Assembly: GCA_027325115.1 (NCBI GenBank)
Contig: DAHWFG010000647.1
Span: forward strand, 1 to 7,174
Reading direction: 5' to 3'
Origin: JAKBCQ01 sp021807585
GTDB lineage: Bacteria; Planctomycetota; Planctomycetia; Isosphaerales; Isosphaeraceae
Length of the DNA: 7,174 nt
Shown: positions 6,381-7,174 of the stretch, one piece after another
Layout of the letters: each line of letters starts with the position of its first letter
Position numbering within the stretch: position 1 is the stretch's first letter
Notes under the pieces: model-generated
The model's input: only the letters and a program-made list of their open reading frames with translations
The model's database searches: none
What the model was told of the DNA's origin: nothing
Made by a program: the position numbers and the translations under genes

Positions 6381-7174
6381 TTACGTCCTGCCGAATTGCC
6401 GTTCGAGTTCGGACCGAGTGAAGACGAGCGCCGTCGGCCTGCCGTGAGGGCAATGATGCGAATCCGCCGCCAGATGACGACGCTTCAACAACGCCTCGAT
6501 CTCAAGCGCCGAAAGCGGATTCCCCGCCTTCACCGCGGCCTTACACGCGATCATACTTAAAATCTCTTCAAGAACCGCGTCCCGCGTCGGCGGCAACGGC
6601 TTGGCGCGAAACATATCGACCAAATCCTTGAGCAAACGTCCGGGATCGACGTTCGGCAGCATCGCCGGAACGCTTTGAATCAAAAGCGTATCGCCGCCGA
6701 ACGGCTCGATCTCAATCCCCAACCGACCCAACGCCTCACTCCGCTCCATAACAAGCGCCGCGTCCGAAGCCGAAAGCTCGACCGGCTCGGGTACGAGCAA
6801 CCGCTGCGATTCAATCCACCCGCGATCGATCCGATCCCTCAACTCCTCATAAAGGATCCGCTCATGAAGCGCATGTTGATCAATAACAACCATCCCCTCA
6901 GAAGTCTCGGCGACTAAATAACTATCATGTAACTGAATCGCACGGATTGATTCGTCGCGATCGGCGACCAATAATCGACGATCGTCGTCGCGATCTCGCG
7001 TACTCGATCGATCGTCGACAATCGGACCGCAAGACCCCGATTCGTCTCGAACCGCCGACGATTCTCGCAGGCTCGAAGCGTTGAAATCGACCTCGCCACG
7101 CGCGATCGAACCGCTTGATCCCGACCCGTAATTCGCGCTCGATCCCGGTCCCGCGGGCGAGAACTCGTCGAAAT
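6381..7174 (-). CDS. mutL: DNA mismatch repair protein MutL, C-terminal part (5' end beyond the window)
   Basis: MutL couples mismatch recognition by MutS to strand incision. The visible frame is open from the right edge to TAA at 6383-6381, so only the linker and the C-terminal dimerisation/endonuclease domain are seen, about 264 codons. The first roughly 65 residues are a Ser/Gly/Asp/Arg-rich disordered linker (about 6972-7174). The domain then starts with IRAIQLHDSYLVAE. The endonuclease motif DQHALHERILYE (DQHA-x2-E-x4-E, near 6845-6881) is intact. ACKAAVKAGNPLS (near 6517-6555), CPHGRPT (near 6430-6452) and the terminal FGR are also present. It is therefore an endonuclease-type MutL rather than the E. 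coli type that relies on MutH. The TTG at 6971 is not a plausible start, since the linker is open upstream and the ATPase domain must precede it. Confidence 0.93.
   Translation of the reverse strand, partial: FDEFSPAGPGSSANYGSGSSGSIARGEVDFNASSLRESSAVRDESGSCGPIVDDRSSTRDRDDDRRLLVADRDESIRAIQLHDSYLVAETSEGMVVIDQHALHERILYEELRDRIDRGWIESQRLLVPEPVELSASDAALVMERSEALGRLGIEIEPFGGDTLLIQSVPAMLPNVDPGRLLKDLVDMFRAKPLPPTRDAVLEEILSMIACKAAVKAGNPLSALEIEALLKRRHLAADSHHCPHGRPTALVFTRSELERQFGRT

Noticed and set aside
6090..6560. A 156-residue plus-strand frame across the AT-rich spacer and the mutL end
   Set aside because: It runs antisense through the conserved MutL C-terminal motifs and has no recognisable domain or ribosome-binding site.

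Overview
The window looks like an ordinary housekeeping stretch of a bacterial chromosome, most likely from Planctomycetota, possibly an Isosphaeraceae-like lineage. The base composition looks to be in the high-50s percent GC. The main clues to the phylum are a fused 3-dehydroquinate dehydratase/shikimate dehydrogenase (AroDE), an arrangement best known from plants and some planctomycetes, and a sulfatase-fold protein of the kind planctomycetes carry in many copies. No database search was possible, so the phylum is an inference. I found no phage, transposon, CRISPR array, defence island, rRNA or tRNA.

Left part (1-1368). A sulfatase-like gene on the minus strand runs off the left edge. It is interrupted by an in-frame TAG at 62-64, after which the same frame reads on plausibly, and its active-site residues look degenerate. 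A divergent plus-strand gene (793-1368) encodes a small exported protein of unknown function. It converges on the next gene across a spacer (1369-1565) that holds two hairpins.

Centre and right (1566-7174). Everything else is on the minus strand. In order of transcription: the 3' end of mutL with an intact endonuclease-type C-terminal domain; an AT-rich spacer; a probable 59-residue single-pass membrane protein; aroDE; aroK; a prepilin peptidase (pilD/gspO family); a small LapA-like two-helix membrane protein; and a coiled-coil putative lipoprotein. aroDE, aroK and the prepilin peptidase overlap by 4 bases at each junction (GTGA, ATGA), so they are probably cotranscribed and translationally coupled. 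AroDE and AroK catalyse steps 3, 4 and 5 of the shikimate pathway. The prepilin peptidase matures type IV pilin/pseudopilin-like proteins at the inner membrane, so the operon joins unrelated functions. LapA-like and lipoprotein genes follow in the same direction with larger gaps.

The most noticeable sequence-scale signal is a strong excess of the palindrome CGATCG: 27 copies by hand count over 7.2 kb, on coding and noncoding DNA alike. I see no convincing undescribed multi-gene system here. The best leads are the broken, active-site-altered sulfatase, the CGATCG excess and the small membrane ORF upstream of aroDE.
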